A stretch of 64,000 bases of DNA from Aquisphaera insulae. Lineage in GTDB: Bacteria; Planctomycetota; Planctomycetia; Isosphaerales; Isosphaeraceae. A model generated the notes under the pieces. That model was not told where the DNA came from, did not search any database, and worked only from the letters and a program-made list of their open reading frames with translations. Below are positions 1-9,662 of the stretch, piece by piece. The stretch covers positions 57,027 through 121,026 of the forward strand of contig NZ_JAALJH010000017.1 in the NCBI RefSeq assembly GCF_011064615.1. Reading direction: 5' to 3'. Positions within the stretch are counted from its first letter, which is position 1. Each line of letters starts with the position of its first letter. The translations under genes and the position numbers were made by a program.

Positions 1-512
1 CGGGCGCCGACGACGACGCGGTCGGGCTTGTTGAAGTCGTCGATCGCCGCCCCCTCCTTGAGGAACTCGGGGTTGCTGGCGACGTCGAACGGGACCCTCG
101 CGACCTCCTTCATCCGGCGGGCGAGCTCGGCGTTGGTGCCGACCGGGACGGTGCTCTTGATCACCAGGATCTTCGGCTCCTTCAGGCATCCCGCCACCTG
201 CTCGCCGACCGCCCAGACGCCGGAGAGGTCCGCGCCGCCGTGATCCCCCTGGGGCGTCCCCACGGCGATGAAGACGATCTCCGCCTCCGCGATCCCCTCG
301 GCCAGATCGGTCGTGAACTTGAGCCGCCCGTCGCGCGTGTTCCGGTGGACCAGCTCCGACAGGCCCGGCTCGTAGATCGGGATCTTCCCGTTCTTCAGGG
401 CCTCGACCTTGGCCGCGACCTTGTCGATGCAGACGACGTCATTGCCGCTCTCCGCCAGGCACGTCCCCTGAACCAGCCCGACATACCCGGTTCCGATGAC
501 AGCGATCTTCAC
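1..512 (-). CDS. ugd: UDP-glucose 6-dehydrogenase, N-terminal part (runs off the window)
   Basis: This would oxidise UDP-glucose to UDP-glucuronate with NAD+ in the cytoplasm, supplying precursor for exopolysaccharide. The 170 visible residues begin with the Rossmann nucleotide-binding loop GTGYVG (residues 7-12). They include VGTPQ near residue 85, STVPVGT near 115 and the family signature NPEFLKEG near 148. The start is GTG at 512, chosen because GAGGAG lies about 10 bases upstream and [12 protein letters not shown] is the usual N-terminus of the family. The catalytic cysteine lies beyond the window edge. The close relative GDP-mannose dehydrogenase shares these motifs, so the substrate is inferred. 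Confidence 0.88.
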   Translation of the reverse strand, partial: MKIAVIGTGYVGLVQGTCLAESGNDVVCIDKVAAKVEALKNGKIPIYEPGLSELVHRNTRDGRLKFTTDLAEGIAEAEIVFIAVGTPQGDHGGADLSGVWAVGEQVAGCLKEPKILVIKSTVPVGTNAELARRMKEVARVPFDVASNPEFLKEGAAIDDFNKPDRVVVGA

Positions 513-1362
513 GGTCTTGCAGTCTCCTCGGTTGGCCCGGCTCCACGGCGTTTGAACGCACCTCCGGTGTCCCCCGCCCGGGGCATCCCGTCCCGGCTGA
601 GGTATCCTTCGCCTAGATCTCATTATGAGGCAAGACCTTTCGGCCCAACAAGCCGATCCATCCCGTGAGCCGGCCTCGAACGGCCGGACTCCGGAGCTCG
701 GAGTCCTTGACGGTTGGCGCCGGGTGGCCGTGGAGGAACGCCACGGAGGGCGAGCCGTCGGGGGAGCCATGCCTCACTCCCGGGCCGATGCGATCCCGCG
801 GCATTCCATCACGACCACTCGGCATCTCTGCGTGGGTGCAAGGAGCGCCAGGCTCCCTCGTCGCGACTCGCGACCGTTCCATCTCGAGTCCCTCCGCCTC
901 GATGATTGATGCAGTCATGCGTAACACCTCGCCTCGATGACATACCCTGGTCAGCGAGCCTTGGGGATACCGGACGATGCCGATTGGCCATTTCTCCCGA
1001 TCTATCATCAAGAACCGCGCGCACTTTCCCCGATGGGATCCGATGCTTTCGATGTCGCGGTTCGGTGGAACCATCGTCCCGCGCGGCCATTGTCGGGCCT
1101 CGGGCCCTGGCCGAGTCGGTTGTCTCTGTCCATGGAGGCGAGGATCAGGACGGCCATGGGCTGGCCAGTCCTGAGGATCGGACGTCTCGGGCGCGGGATG
1201 GCGTGCCCGGACGCAGATGCGATGCTCTCCGTCGCATGCTCGGCCCCCTGGCCGGAGTATCCACCCCGCCGGCTCACCAGGATCTCCGCCCGACGTCTCG
1301 TTTCCGACCGGCCCCCTCCCGGCCGTATGCTGTCGCCCTGTTCAGGATGGGGAGAAGATATC
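513..1362. other. 850-base stretch with no convincing gene
   Basis: Several frames stay open here, including one that would extend the downstream sulfotransferase-like gene by 142 codons from 937. None has a recognisable motif, and the composition (rich in Arg, Pro and Ser) is what random high-GC sequence gives. It probably holds the divergent promoters of the flanking genes. I could not define either one. Confidence 0.4.
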
Positions 1363-2502
1363 ATGCACCATCCCATCAACTTGATCCTGCACCCGGGACA
1401 TTCCAAGTGCGGATCCACCGCCATCCAATCAAGCCTCTACCACGACCTCGAGGTGCTCGAGCGGAAATCGGTGTTCATCCCCGACAGCAGGCTCCGGTTC
1501 CGATTCGAGCCGATCCTGGGGCCGGCCCATTCGATTCCCCCGGTCTCGTATTTTCAGGATCTGATGACGGGCATGCTCGACCTGTCACACCTCGAACGCC
1601 GGATCGACGAGGCGCTGGCCCACGCCGCGGACGCCGGTTGCAGGACGATCCTGATCTCGTCCGAGAACCTGTGCAACCTCCATCTCACGCACGCCCAGGC
1701 GATGCACCGGCTGCTGGCCTCGCTGTTTTCGAGGGTCAAGGTCATCTATTACATCCGGCAGCCGGATGACTGGATCTTCTCGGCGTGGCAGCAGTGGGGC
1801 CACAAGCTTGGCCAATCGCTCGGGGAATGGACGGACTATTGCCTGCTCACGGGGCTGCCCGCGTTCCTGTCCAACGCAACTCGGTTCCAGGAGATCTACG
1901 GGGAAGGCAGCGTCTCGGTGATCCCCGTGCATCGCTCGGCGTTCCCGGCCGGCGGCCTCCTGGCCGACTTCTACGAGCGGCTCGGCGTGGAGCCGCCCGA
2001 CCCCCGCACGTCCGCCGGGCATCAGAACCTGTCCCTGAACCCCTACCTGTGCGAGGTCCTCGGGTCCATCGACGGCATCTACTCCTCGATCGACGACAAT
2101 TCGGTCCGCGGCCTGTTCGAGACCCTGTGCCCCCCCGAGCTCCTGTTCGGCCGGGACAGGAACTACATGGGCAAGGGACTCCGCGATCGGATCCTCGATT
2201 TCTACGAGGCCGACGATCGGGAGCTTCACCGACGGTTCTTCGGCTCCCTGGAGTTCGACGAGATCTTCGCCCGGCCCGTCGAGGCCGGGGGGGAGCCGCC
2301 CCACGCGCGCATGGAAGGGCTCAAGAATGTCCTCGCGATCAACACGAGATTGCTCCTTCATCTGATCAGGACGGTGGAGGAGGGATCGCCTCCCGCGGTG
2401 AAGCGGGGTCCGCTCGATGTCTCGGCCTGGCCGGCCGTGCCCCGGGCGGAGGTCCATCGGATGCAGGCGGGCGCGGAGGTCCGTCGGATGCAGGCGGGCT
2501 AG
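1363..2502 (+). CDS. Sulfotransferase-like protein
   Basis: This is probably a PAPS-dependent sulfotransferase or a relative acting on a carbohydrate or cell-surface acceptor; the acceptor is unknown. Residues 8-22 (ILHPGHSKCGSTAIQ) resemble the 5'-phosphosulfate-binding loop, where K-x-G-S/T-T follows the first strand. Around residue 126 VIYYIRQPDDWIFSAW resembles the 3'-phosphate-binding region (Y-x-R-x-P...S). The start is ATG 1363, preceded by GGGGAGA; the open frame upstream looks non-coding. The protein is 379 residues. It ends with a perfect in-frame duplication of nine codons (2446-2472 and 2473-2499, one base different) directly before the stop. The fold assignment rests on these two motifs only. 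Confidence 0.7.
   Translation: MHHPINLILHPGHSKCGSTAIQSSLYHDLEVLERKSVFIPDSRLRFRFEPILGPAHSIPPVSYFQDLMTGMLDLSHLERRIDEALAHAADAGCRTILISSENLCNLHLTHAQAMHRLLASLFSRVKVIYYIRQPDDWIFSAWQQWGHKLGQSLGEWTDYCLLTGLPAFLSNATRFQEIYGEGSVSVIPVHRSAFPAGGLLADFYERLGVEPPDPRTSAGHQNLSLNPYLCEVLGSIDGIYSSIDDNSVRGLFETLCPPELLFGRDRNYMGKGLRDRILDFYEADDRELHRRFFGSLEFDEIFARPVEAGGEPPHARMEGLKNVLAINTRLLLHLIRTVEEGSPPAVKRGPLDVSAWPAVPRAEVHRMQAGAEVRRMQAG
2446..2499 (+). repeat. 27-bp tandem duplication at the 3' end of a gene
   Basis: Two head-to-tail 27-base units encode AEVHRMQAG and AEVRRMQAG. They differ at one base and abut the TAG stop. The phase of three keeps the reading frame, so it only lengthens the C-terminus. Confidence 0.85.
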
Positions 2503-2717
2503 GCTCCGCGGCCGATGTCCGCGGGGCCCGGGGCCGGGCGCGGCTCGCCGCCGCGGCGCACGGGCATTCGGGATCGATCGGCGGGGCCCACTTGACAATT
2601 CGACGACGCTTCATTCAAGTGAATTGATGGGGTTCGACTCGAGTCGGCTCGGCTTGAACCTCGGCGATCGGCGGCGTTCCGAATTGTCGGTGCTGGTCAT
2701 TCGGGGCCGGAAGCTCG

Positions 2718-3062
2718 ATGCGACGGCGTGCTCACCGAATCTTGCTGGCCTCGTTCCTGGCCCTCTACGCGGGCATCTCGCTCGGCGGGGCCGGCCTGCA
2801 TGCGCTGCCCGGATTCGGTCATGACCCCGCGTCGCTCTCGTCGGAACTGCCGAAGGCTCCGGGGCATCCCGCCGGCTCGCACGACCGGGCCGCGGACGAC
2901 TGCCCGTTCTGCCATTTCCACGCCCAGGGCCAGCTCGTCGCCGATCCCTGGGGCGCCTGGCTCGTGGACGTCCTGCGGATCCGCCCCGCGGACGACCCGC
3001 CGCTCGTCTTCCCCCCGGCCCTCGATCGCCCGTCCGCCCCGCGCGCCCCGCCCCTCGCCTGA
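2718..3062 (+). CDS. Small exported protein with a CPFCHFHAQ motif
   Basis: This is a 114-residue protein of unknown function. A hydrophobic segment at about residues 8-27 (ILLASFLALYAGISLGG) after an Arg-rich start looks like a signal peptide or membrane anchor. The middle carries CPFCHFHAQGQ around residue 60. That Cys-x2-Cys-His cluster is typical of small metal-related proteins of the DUF2946 kind, but I cannot confirm membership. The C-terminus is Pro-rich. It sits about 230 bases upstream of a DUF1559 gene on the same strand. A second start in another frame at 2728 gives a low-complexity translation and was discarded. Confidence 0.55.
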   Translation: MRRRAHRILLASFLALYAGISLGGAGLHALPGFGHDPASLSSELPKAPGHPAGSHDRAADDCPFCHFHAQGQLVADPWGAWLVDVLRIRPADDPPLVFPPALDRPSAPRAPPLA

Positions 3063-3290
3063 ACCTTCCTGACGCGGGCCCCCGCGCCCGCCCCCGGGCC
3101 GAACTCCCGTCGGCCCGCATTCGCCGCCCCGACCGGGACGCGCCCTCGCGCGGATCGGATCGGCGGTCGACGCGACCCCTCGCCATGACAAATCCTCGTC
3201 TCGACGCGACGCCAGGGGCCGCGCCCCCGCGCCGGCCGCCGTTGCGTCCGTGAAGCCATCATCCACCCCCGATCCCATCCGAGGCCCACC

Positions 3291-4253
3291 TTGCGTCACC
3301 GCGCCTTCACCCTGATCGAATTGCTCGTCGTGATCGCCATCATCGCGGTCCTGATCGCGTTACTCTTGCCGGCGGTCCAGTCCGCGCGTGAAGCGGCCCG
3401 GCGCGCCCAGTGCACGAACAACCTGAAGCAGATCGGCCTGGCCATGCACAACTATCACGAGACCCACGGCCAGTTCCCGTGCGGCTACCTGATCCTGCCG
3501 GGGGGCAACGCGAACATGGGCACGCCCGATCCGCTGACCCGCGACACCGGCCCCGGCTGGGCCTGGGGCTCCTTGCTCCTGCCGTACATGGAGCAGTCGC
3601 CCCTTTACGCCTCGCTCAACGTCAACCTGCCGTGCTGGTCGATGGCGAACACGACCGGCGCGCGGACCTCGCTGAACGCCTTCCTGTGCCCGTCGGTCAG
3701 CGAGTCTTCGCTGCAATACGACGTGAAGGACGAGGGGGGGAACGTCCTGGCCCGGTTCAGCCGGTCGCACTACGCGGCGAGCGCCGGCCGCCGCGAGGCC
3801 TGGGGCTACGCGGCCGACGACTGGACGACGCTGGCCGACGGGCCGATCTACCGGAACAGCCGGACCCGGGCCGCCTCGGTCACCGACGGGCTCTCCAACA
3901 CGATCTTCGTCGGCGAGCACAGCGCCGTGCTCAGCGACAAGACCTGGGTCGGCATCGTCCCCGGCGCGATCGGCTGCCCGACGCCGCGGTTCGCGACCTC
4001 CTGGTGCGACGTGGCGGCCACCCAGGCCCTGGTCCACAGCGGCCCGAACGTCGGCGAGGACCCGCCCCTGATCCACCCGCCGAACGCCCGCTCCGCCAAG
4101 CTCTGCGGGATGTTCGCGGAGCATCCCGACGGCTGCAACGTGCTGATGGGCGACGGCAGCGTCCGCTTCGCCCGGTCGAGCATCAGCCAGGCCGTCTGGC
4201 CCGCCCTGGCGACCTGCTCCGGCGGCGAGGTCATCAGCGCCGATTCGTATTGA
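3291..4253 (+). CDS. DUF1559 domain-containing protein with pilin-like N-terminus
   Basis: Planctomycetes encode many of these proteins; they are probably exported and processed like type II pseudopilins, with unknown function. Residues 5-30 form the prepilin-type segment ([16 protein letters not shown]), followed by the family block [25 protein letters not shown] cut here into its parts: [10 protein letters not shown] and [14 protein letters not shown]. The C-terminus has the typical [14 protein letters not shown] and ends GEVISADSY. It is 320 residues, the usual size. The start is TTG 3291, with GAGG six bases upstream and no in-frame ATG nearer. A lipoprotein gene follows 29 bases later, so the two are probably co-transcribed. 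Confidence 0.9.
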   Translation: MRHRAFTLIELLVVIAIIAVLIALLLPAVQSAREAARRAQCTNNLKQIGLAMHNYHETHGQFPCGYLILPGGNANMGTPDPLTRDTGPGWAWGSLLLPYMEQSPLYASLNVNLPCWSMANTTGARTSLNAFLCPSVSESSLQYDVKDEGGNVLARFSRSHYAASAGRREAWGYAADDWTTLADGPIYRNSRTRAASVTDGLSNTIFVGEHSAVLSDKTWVGIVPGAIGCPTPRFATSWCDVAATQALVHSGPNVGEDPPLIHPPNARSAKLCGMFAEHPDGCNVLMGDGSVRFARSSISQAVWPALATCSGGEVISADSY

Positions 4254-4282
4254 GGCCCGCACCGAGGAGGAGGAACCCGCCC

Positions 4283-4696
4283 ATGATGACATCGCCTCGT
4301 CGGCCGCTGATCCTCGCGCTCGCGCTCTCGCTCGTGCTTGGCGGCTGCGGCGGCCCGCCCCAGGTCGCCGCGGATAACCGGGAGATTATCACCTCCCTGG
4401 CCACGGCCGTCTCGGCCCGGAATTCCGAATGGCTCGAGTCCAACGCCCGCCTCATCGAGAAGCGCCGGGCCGAGGGACACGTCTCGGACGCCGAGCATCA
4501 GGTCTTCTCGGCCATCGTCGCGAAGGCCCGGTCGGGCGACTGGCCGGCCGCGGAGCGCGACGCGTACGCCCTCCGCGAGGCCCAGGCCCCCACCGCCGAG
4601 GACCTGAAGAACCTCGAGCGGCGCAAGCTCGACCCCGGGCACCGGGGCCAGAAGGCTGTGGCCAAGATACCCTTACGCGGTCGTTCCCCGCAGTAA
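4283..4696 (+). CDS. Small lipoprotein, function unknown
   Basis: The N-terminus is a lipoprotein signal: PLILALALSLVLGGC, with the lipidated Cys at about residue 22, followed by GGPPQ. The mature part (about 115 residues) is charged and helical and has no recognised domain. A strong GAGGAGGAGGAA precedes ATG 4283; a second ATG follows at once. Small lipoproteins commonly sit directly downstream or upstream of DUF1559 genes in planctomycetes. A similar pairing occurs in this window at 30010-31511 in the opposite order. Confidence 0.7.
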   Translation: MMTSPRRPLILALALSLVLGGCGGPPQVAADNREIITSLATAVSARNSEWLESNARLIEKRRAEGHVSDAEHQVFSAIVAKARSGDWPAAERDAYALREAQAPTAEDLKNLERRKLDPGHRGQKAVAKIPLRGRSPQ

Positions 4697-4781
4697 CCCA
4701 CTACTCCTTCTCCCTGTCCATCCGGATGCCCGCCGAGCCCGGATGAACAGGGAAAGCGGCGCCGTATCCGGCCGCGGGTGT

Positions 4782-6329
4782 TCAGCCCGTCACGGGGGTC
4801 AGGGTGGCGTCGATGCCCTGGACGTAGATGGTGGTCAGGCCCTCGAAGCCGGAGTCCGTGCCGACCAGGAGCCAGAGGTTCCCCTGGGCGTCGGCCGTGA
4901 CGACGGCCGTGTGGGTGTGCTCGCGGGTGATCGAGACGTACGGGACGCTCGCGCCGCTCCCCTGCGCCAGGCCGTTGGCGATGTTCCCGGCGACGGAGGC
5001 CGCGGGACCGCCCACGGCGTTGTTCCCCTTGTCCACGTTCATCCGCAGCATGCCCCCCTGGTCCACGGCCGAGGGCTCCTCCGCCGAGGCGCCGGCCTTG
5101 AGATAGACCGACTCGCCCGGCGCGCCGCCGATGCCGGCGGATCCGCTGGGGGCATTGGACGCGAACTTCAGGGTGAATGAGATCCGGTAGCTCTGCCGCG
5201 CGACGACGCCGTCGGCCGCCGTCAACTTGCGGGTCAGGAACATGAAGGCATCGTCGGAGCGGTTGTGGCTCTGGAGGAGGTAGCCAGTCCCGCCCGTGCC
5301 GAGGTCCGCGGGCAGGTCGCGGATCCCGGAATCCAGCTCGTAGGATGGATTCGGACTGGCCGGGATGTCGGCGAACCCGGACGTCCAGCCCTGCGCGCCC
5401 CGCGTGAAGTCGAATGACTCGCGGACGACGGCGGCGACCCGGCCGCGGACGACCGAGACCGACTGCCGCGCGACCTGACCATCCGGCGCCTCCGCCCGGA
5501 TGACGAACGGGTTCACGCCCGTCGCCAGGCCGACCGCGAACCGATAGGTGCCGTCGGCCGCGGCGGTCGTCATCGCGTCGATGGTCCCGTCGCCGCCGGC
5601 GTCCAGCCGGACGATCGACCCCGGCGCGGTCTTGCCCGTCAGCGCGGTCCGCTCGACGTCCTCGCCGACGACGTTGTCCCCCTCCGGGTCGTCGGCGGGA
5701 TCCACGCGCGACGTCAGCTCCAGGGGCCGCAGCGAGGTCCTGGCCCCGAGGTTGCGGAGGGCGATCGCCCAGTCCCGGAGGTTGGTGACGCCGTCGCCGT
5801 TGACGTCGGTCCCGGCCGGCACGGTCGACGCCGGCCCGGCACGCAAGGCCGAGCGGATCGCCGCCAGGTCGGCCCGATCCACGCGGAAGTTGCCGTCGAC
5901 ATCGCCGGCGAGCGAGACGCCGATCTGATACCCCCCCGTCGTCCCGGCCTGGGCCCTGGGCCGGATCGTCAGCGTGCCCGGCGCGACCGAGGCGATCGTC
6001 ACCGCGCCCTTGCCCGATCCCGAGTCGTTCCGCGCGGTGATCGCCCAGACGCCCCACCGCGACGAAGAGGCCAGGCCCACGGCCGCCGGGTCGAAGGTCC
6101 CGTCGGTCGCCTCCGCGTCGATCCTCAGAAGCACCCGGTTCCCCAGCGCGTTGCGGACGTTGTTCCGGTTCAAGGCGAGCGTGTAGTCATCGGTCGATGT
6201 CAGGGCCGTGCGCCCCTGGTAGACTGCGAACTTCCCCGCCGCGCCGGACAGCAGCCTCCGGCCCTCCATGGGCTCGAGCGAGGGATCATAGCCGGTCCGA
6301 CGCCGCGAGTTCCTGCGTGTTGTGCCCAT
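4782..6329 (-). CDS. LEPR-XLL surface protein with type I dockerin
   Basis: This is a 515-residue exported protein, probably on the cell surface. Residues 18-28 (LEPMEGRRLLSG) match the LEPR-XLL N-terminal motif of large planctomycete surface proteins. Around residues 140-195 there are two calcium-binding dockerin-like repeats, DVDGNFRVDRADL and DVNGDGVTNLRDW, each followed by a helix. Dockerins bind cohesins in multiprotein complexes, but here the partner is unknown. Residues 200-290 resemble a bacterial Ig-like domain (TGKTAPGSIVRLDAGGDG). The C-terminal 200 residues look like a beta-sandwich and have no assigned function. The gene runs on the minus strand and converges on the lipoprotein gene. 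Confidence 0.78.
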   Translation of the reverse strand: MGTTRRNSRRRTGYDPSLEPMEGRRLLSGAAGKFAVYQGRTALTSTDDYTLALNRNNVRNALGNRVLLRIDAEATDGTFDPAAVGLASSSRWGVWAITARNDSGSGKGAVTIASVAPGTLTIRPRAQAGTTGGYQIGVSLAGDVDGNFRVDRADLAAIRSALRAGPASTVPAGTDVNGDGVTNLRDWAIALRNLGARTSLRPLELTSRVDPADDPEGDNVVGEDVERTALTGKTAPGSIVRLDAGGDGTIDAMTTAAADGTYRFAVGLATGVNPFVIRAEAPDGQVARQSVSVVRGRVAAVVRESFDFTRGAQGWTSGFADIPASPNPSYELDSGIRDLPADLGTGGTGYLLQSHNRSDDAFMFLTRKLTAADGVVARQSYRISFTLKFASNAPSGSAGIGGAPGESVYLKAGASAEEPSAVDQGGMLRMNVDKGNNAVGGPAASVAGNIANGLAQGSGASVPYVSITREHTHTAVVTADAQGNLWLLVGTDSGFEGLTTIYVQGIDATLTPVTG

Positions 6330-6745
6330 CGTCGCGTCGCTCCAGATTCGCGTCGCCGGCGTCCGACCCGGACGGGTCGCCCCGGAGGCCGGCGGTGTCC
6401 CATGCAGTCGAGATCACCCCGCGACGTGCGTCATGAAATTGCGTTCAAGTGCGAGTCATCGTGGCCTCGGATGCTCGCGAATCTCGAACCCCGCAAGCGG
6501 TCCGGGCCAAGGAGCAGGTCACACCGACACATTCAGCGGCGATGATCGGCGAACCGCCGCGCCCTCGCGGATCGCACGCCGGCCCGGGCGCAGACGGCCG
6601 TGACGATCGCCAGCGGCGGCGTACCGGGCCACCCACAGCCCGCTCGGCGTCACGAGGGGCAGCACGCAGGCCACCTGGACCCGGCCGAGTCGCCGATGCC
6701 CTCGCGGCCGGCCGCGAGCGACGGCTCGCGAGAGCATGGTATCCT
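6330..6745. other. 416-base intergenic stretch
   Basis: This lies between two minus-strand LEPR-XLL genes. No frame carries a recognisable domain. A minus-strand frame around 6600-6700 reads VLPLVTPSGLWVARYAAAG, which is more protein-like than its surroundings and could be a gene scrap, but this is not enough to call one. The promoter of the dockerin gene must lie here. Confidence 0.35.
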
Positions 6746-7606
6746 TCATTGCCACGACGGCAGCGATTCCATCCAATCGATTGCGTTCTTGTAGATCCGG
6801 ATGGGGGCGAAGTTGTGACCGCCGGGGAAGCTGTAGAATCGGACCTGCCAGCCGATCGACTTGTAATAGGGCAGGCTGCCCTTCACGGCGTCGTTGTAGA
6901 ACTCCGCGTCGCTCGGGCTCGCCAGCAGGATGGCGACCCGGCGCGACGCTCCGAACGATTCGGCGGTCGGCAAGGTTCCCCGCTTGAACTTGTCGAGCGG
7001 GACCCGCCCCGAGTTGTCGACGACCGCCGCGGCATAGCCGGGATACTTGAGGTTGAAGTACTCGGCGTAGTTCCCCCCGCCGGAGAGCCCGGTGAGGATG
7101 ATCCGGCTGGGGTCAACCGGGTATGCGGCGACCGCCGCGTCGACGCTCGCCTTGATGGCCCGGGTCACCCGCTCGAGGTTCGCCGCGGAGCCGTGGAACA
7201 CGGCGTTGGCGTAGAGCTTCGACGCGAAGACGATCACCCCTTCCTGCGGCCCGAGCGTCTTCCAGAGCGTCAGCGGCGTGTACTGCGTGCCGGACGGACG
7301 CCCGTTGTACGAGAAGGCGACCACCAGCAGATACGTCCGGCCCGGCTCGAGCGGGCCCGGCAGGACGATCGTCGCGTCCTTCTGCTGGATGATCGTCGCC
7401 TGGGTGTCCGCGGCGGGCCGGGCGGCAACCGCGGCCGCGCTCAGCAGTGCCCGTGGTTCCAGGGGCGTGGCGGATGGCAGCCCCGGTCGGAACCGGCGGG
7501 CCGGCCGCGGCGAGGCGGCGGGACGAGCCTTCGTCTTCGAGGGTCGGACAAGGCCGAGGACGATCCCCCGGCACGCGCGGAGGCGGGATGAATTCACGAG
7601 GCTCAT
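6746..7606 (-). CDS. LEPR-XLL alpha/beta hydrolase (esterase-like)
   Basis: This is a secreted alpha/beta hydrolase of the polyhydroxybutyrate-depolymerase/feruloyl-esterase kind; the substrate is unknown. The nucleophile elbow is GLSGGG near residue 170, within SRIILTGLSGGGNYAEYF. A late His in PGGHNFAPI near residue 265 is the probable catalytic histidine. The N-terminal segment carries LEPRALLSA around residue 50, the LEPR-XLL motif, so the enzyme is probably surface-attached like its dockerin neighbour. I chose ATG 7606 (product 286 residues) over the longer frame from 7690, whose first 28 residues are Arg-rich and have no homology signal. AGAGAG lies upstream of 7606. Confidence 0.75.
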   Translation of the reverse strand: MSLVNSSRLRACRGIVLGLVRPSKTKARPAASPRPARRFRPGLPSATPLEPRALLSAAAVAARPAADTQATIIQQKDATIVLPGPLEPGRTYLLVVAFSYNGRPSGTQYTPLTLWKTLGPQEGVIVFASKLYANAVFHGSAANLERVTRAIKASVDAAVAAYPVDPSRIILTGLSGGGNYAEYFNLKYPGYAAAVVDNSGRVPLDKFKRGTLPTAESFGASRRVAILLASPSDAEFYNDAVKGSLPYYKSIGWQVRFYSFPGGHNFAPIRIYKNAIDWMESLPSWQ

Positions 7607-7741
7607 GACGCTCTCTGACCAGGAAACCCGCCGACCGCGGCGCGGCCGGTCCCAGCCGCCAAGTATGCGGATCGGCCTCCGCCGCGGCAAGCCCCGAGTG
7701 CAACAGCGAGGGGCCGAGCGTCGAGCCGGCCCCGGCGCGGA

Positions 7742-9016
7742 TCACCGGGCCTTCTCCTCGTTCAGCAAGGTCTCGGCTTCCATGATCCGAAACCGCACGT
7801 CATTCACATCGACCTCGGTGGCCCGAGCACCCTGATGCATGGCCACGGCAATCGCCTCCTGCTCCTTCAGGCTCTTGATGAGCTTCTCCAGCTCCGCGAC
7901 CATCTCGGGCTTGCTGGCCCCCGCCCTGCGAAGCGTGTCCAGCTTGCGGCGTTCCCACACGGAGAAGGGCGCGGCGGAGGGAGAAATCCTGGCGTTCCGG
8001 GCCAACTGGTGCAGCATGGCCAGGGTCTCGTCGATCAGCGCGAGCTGCTTCCTGGCCAGCGCCCGGTTGGCGTTCAGGTCCGGAGCGCTGGCGACGGTCG
8101 GCGGCGGGGAGAGGGCGGCCTTCGCCTGATCCTGCCGCCCTGCGGGCGCAGCGGGCTGCTGGCGTCCGTGGACGGCGACGCCGACGGTCGCGAGGAGGAG
8201 GGCCAACGCGAAAGCAGCCGGCAGTTTCAGCCTGGAAAGCCAGATCATCCGGATTGCTCCTTCAGCAAGGGTGGTGGCCGCCGCCGACACGCCGCCGGCC
8301 GCGGGGGAACTCGTCACGAACAGGGACGGATGCGTCAGGAGCGCCGAGGGGATTGCGGCCGACGCCTCGCGGACCCATCCCGCCCCGAGCGCCGCGGCGG
8401 CCGGGGCGAGCCCGCGGCGCACGAGTCGGTCCCGGAGCAGCCGCCGCCCCCGAGAGAGGCGGCTCTCGACCGTCCCGACCGGGCAGCCGAGCCGGCGGGC
8501 CGCCTCCTCGTGGGGCAGGCCCTCCAGGTCGCAGAGGACGACCGCCGCGCGCTGGCGTTCGGGCAGCCGGCCGATCTCCTCGTCGAGGATCGCCAGCCGC
8601 TCCGCGTCGGCCGGATCGGGGACCGGGCCGGTGACCGCGTCGACCTCGCCGGACTCCCGCGCCCTTCGCCGCAACGAGGTGGCCCGTGCCCTGGCGGCCA
8701 CGCGCCGGCAGACGCCGTGGAGCCACGGCCCGAGCGAGTCGTCGACCCGGACCGCGGACGCCCGCCGGGCCAGGACCAGGAACGTCGCCTGGAACGCGTC
8801 GGCCGCGTCGTTCCGGTCGGGGAGCGCCCGGCGGCAGACGCCCCAGACCATCGGCCCGTGCCGTTCCATCAGGATGGCGAACGCATCCTCCGCCGAGCCG
8901 TCAACCCGGCCCGCGAACCGTCGCAGCAGCTCCCCGTCGGTCAGCCCGCCGAGCATCCCGCTGCGGAACAGCGCCCGGCCGTCTCGAAGTGCCCCCGAAG
9001 GCTCTCCCCCGCTCAT
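7742..9016 (-). CDS. ECF-type RNA polymerase sigma factor with C-terminal membrane anchor and coiled coil
   Basis: Region 2 spans about residues 42-90 ([36 protein letters not shown]). Region 4 spans about 150-200 ([34 protein letters not shown]), the promoter-recognition helix-turn-helix. Unlike a plain ECF factor of about 190 residues, this one has 424. After region 4 there is an Ala-rich linker, one transmembrane helix at about 265-285 ([18 protein letters not shown]) and an alpha-helical C-terminus. The extension is known from planctomycete-specific ECF groups and could tether the factor until a signal releases it. ATG 9016 is preceded by GGGAGGAC. There is no separate anti-sigma gene beside it. 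Confidence 0.85.
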   Translation of the reverse strand: MSGGEPSGALRDGRALFRSGMLGGLTDGELLRRFAGRVDGSAEDAFAILMERHGPMVWGVCRRALPDRNDAADAFQATFLVLARRASAVRVDDSLGPWLHGVCRRVAARARATSLRRRARESGEVDAVTGPVPDPADAERLAILDEEIGRLPERQRAAVVLCDLEGLPHEEAARRLGCPVGTVESRLSRGRRLLRDRLVRRGLAPAAAALGAGWVREASAAIPSALLTHPSLFVTSSPAAGGVSAAATTLAEGAIRMIWLSRLKLPAAFALALLLATVGVAVHGRQQPAAPAGRQDQAKAALSPPPTVASAPDLNANRALARKQLALIDETLAMLHQLARNARISPSAAPFSVWERRKLDTLRRAGASKPEMVAELEKLIKSLKEQEAIAVAMHQGARATEVDVNDVRFRIMEAETLLNEEKAR

Positions 9017-9198
9017 GAGCCCGTCCTCCCCAGTCCGGCCTACCACCCACAACATGCACGGTCACGGGAAATCCTTCCATGATTCTCCCGTCCGGGCTCG
9101 CGTGGCGGCCGATTTCCTCATCGAAGCTTCGCATTCGGATTCTCTGGGCCCGTCCGTTCGGGCCGAGATCGCGTGCCTGGCTCAATCCCACGGGCGTC

Positions 9199-9620
9199 GA
9201 TGGCGCGAATTTCCGAGGCTTCAGCAGCTTCGAGATCAGGGAGTTTGGTCTCGTCAACCTCCTCGTCGCTGGTCATCGACGCGATGCGGATCATCGAGCC
9301 GGGGATCGTCCAGATCGCCTCATCGAGGGCTCAAAGATACCGCACGGGGATAAGAACAGCCTCCCGCGCCGGAATCCTCGTGAAGTTGGAAGGGATCAAA
9401 GACCGGGTGCCGATCGGAAGCATGGGCGACGGCATCTGGCGGATGCTCGGGCTCGCGTTTCCATGGTCAATGCGCGGAGTGGCATCCTCCGCCGGGCCGC
9501 AAGCTTCACGTCGCCGTCCTGGCGCGGGCTCTCGACGCGAAACGCCCCCTCGGCGAGCAATTTGCACGATGGTTCATGGACCTGTTCGAGCTGAACCCGC
9601 GAACGGTGCCTCGCCCCTGA
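9199..9620 (+). pseudogene. Remnant of an AAA-family ATPase and DUF3226-like partner
   Basis: Three short blocks in different frames together read like a collapsed gene pair. At 9208-9267 NFRGFSSFEIREFGLVNLLV matches the N-terminus of AAA_15/AAA_21 ATPases, but the Walker A loop that should follow is gone. At about 9380-9460, in another frame, KDRVPIGSMGDGIWRMLGLA matches the conserved block before Walker B. The frame then shifts, giving SMVNARSGIL, and Walker B is missing. In a third frame GRKLHVAVLARALD and GEQFARWFMDLFEL, ending at TGA 9618, resemble the C-terminus of DUF3226 proteins. Family assignment is by eye, and the order ATPase then TOPRIM-like partner is inferred. Confidence 0.6.
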
Positions 9621-9662
9621 GCGATGGGACCACGACGTGGTCCCGATCCCTCGGTCCCATCC

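Noticed and set aside
937..1362. 142-codon N-terminal extension of the sulfotransferase-like gene
   Set aside because: The extension looks random and the ribosome site and motif-bearing sequence begin at 1363.
2728..3072. Second frame over the small CPFCHFHAQ gene
   Set aside because: Arg/Ser/Pro-rich translation, no signal; the frame from 2718 has a clear hydrophobic signal and Cys motif.
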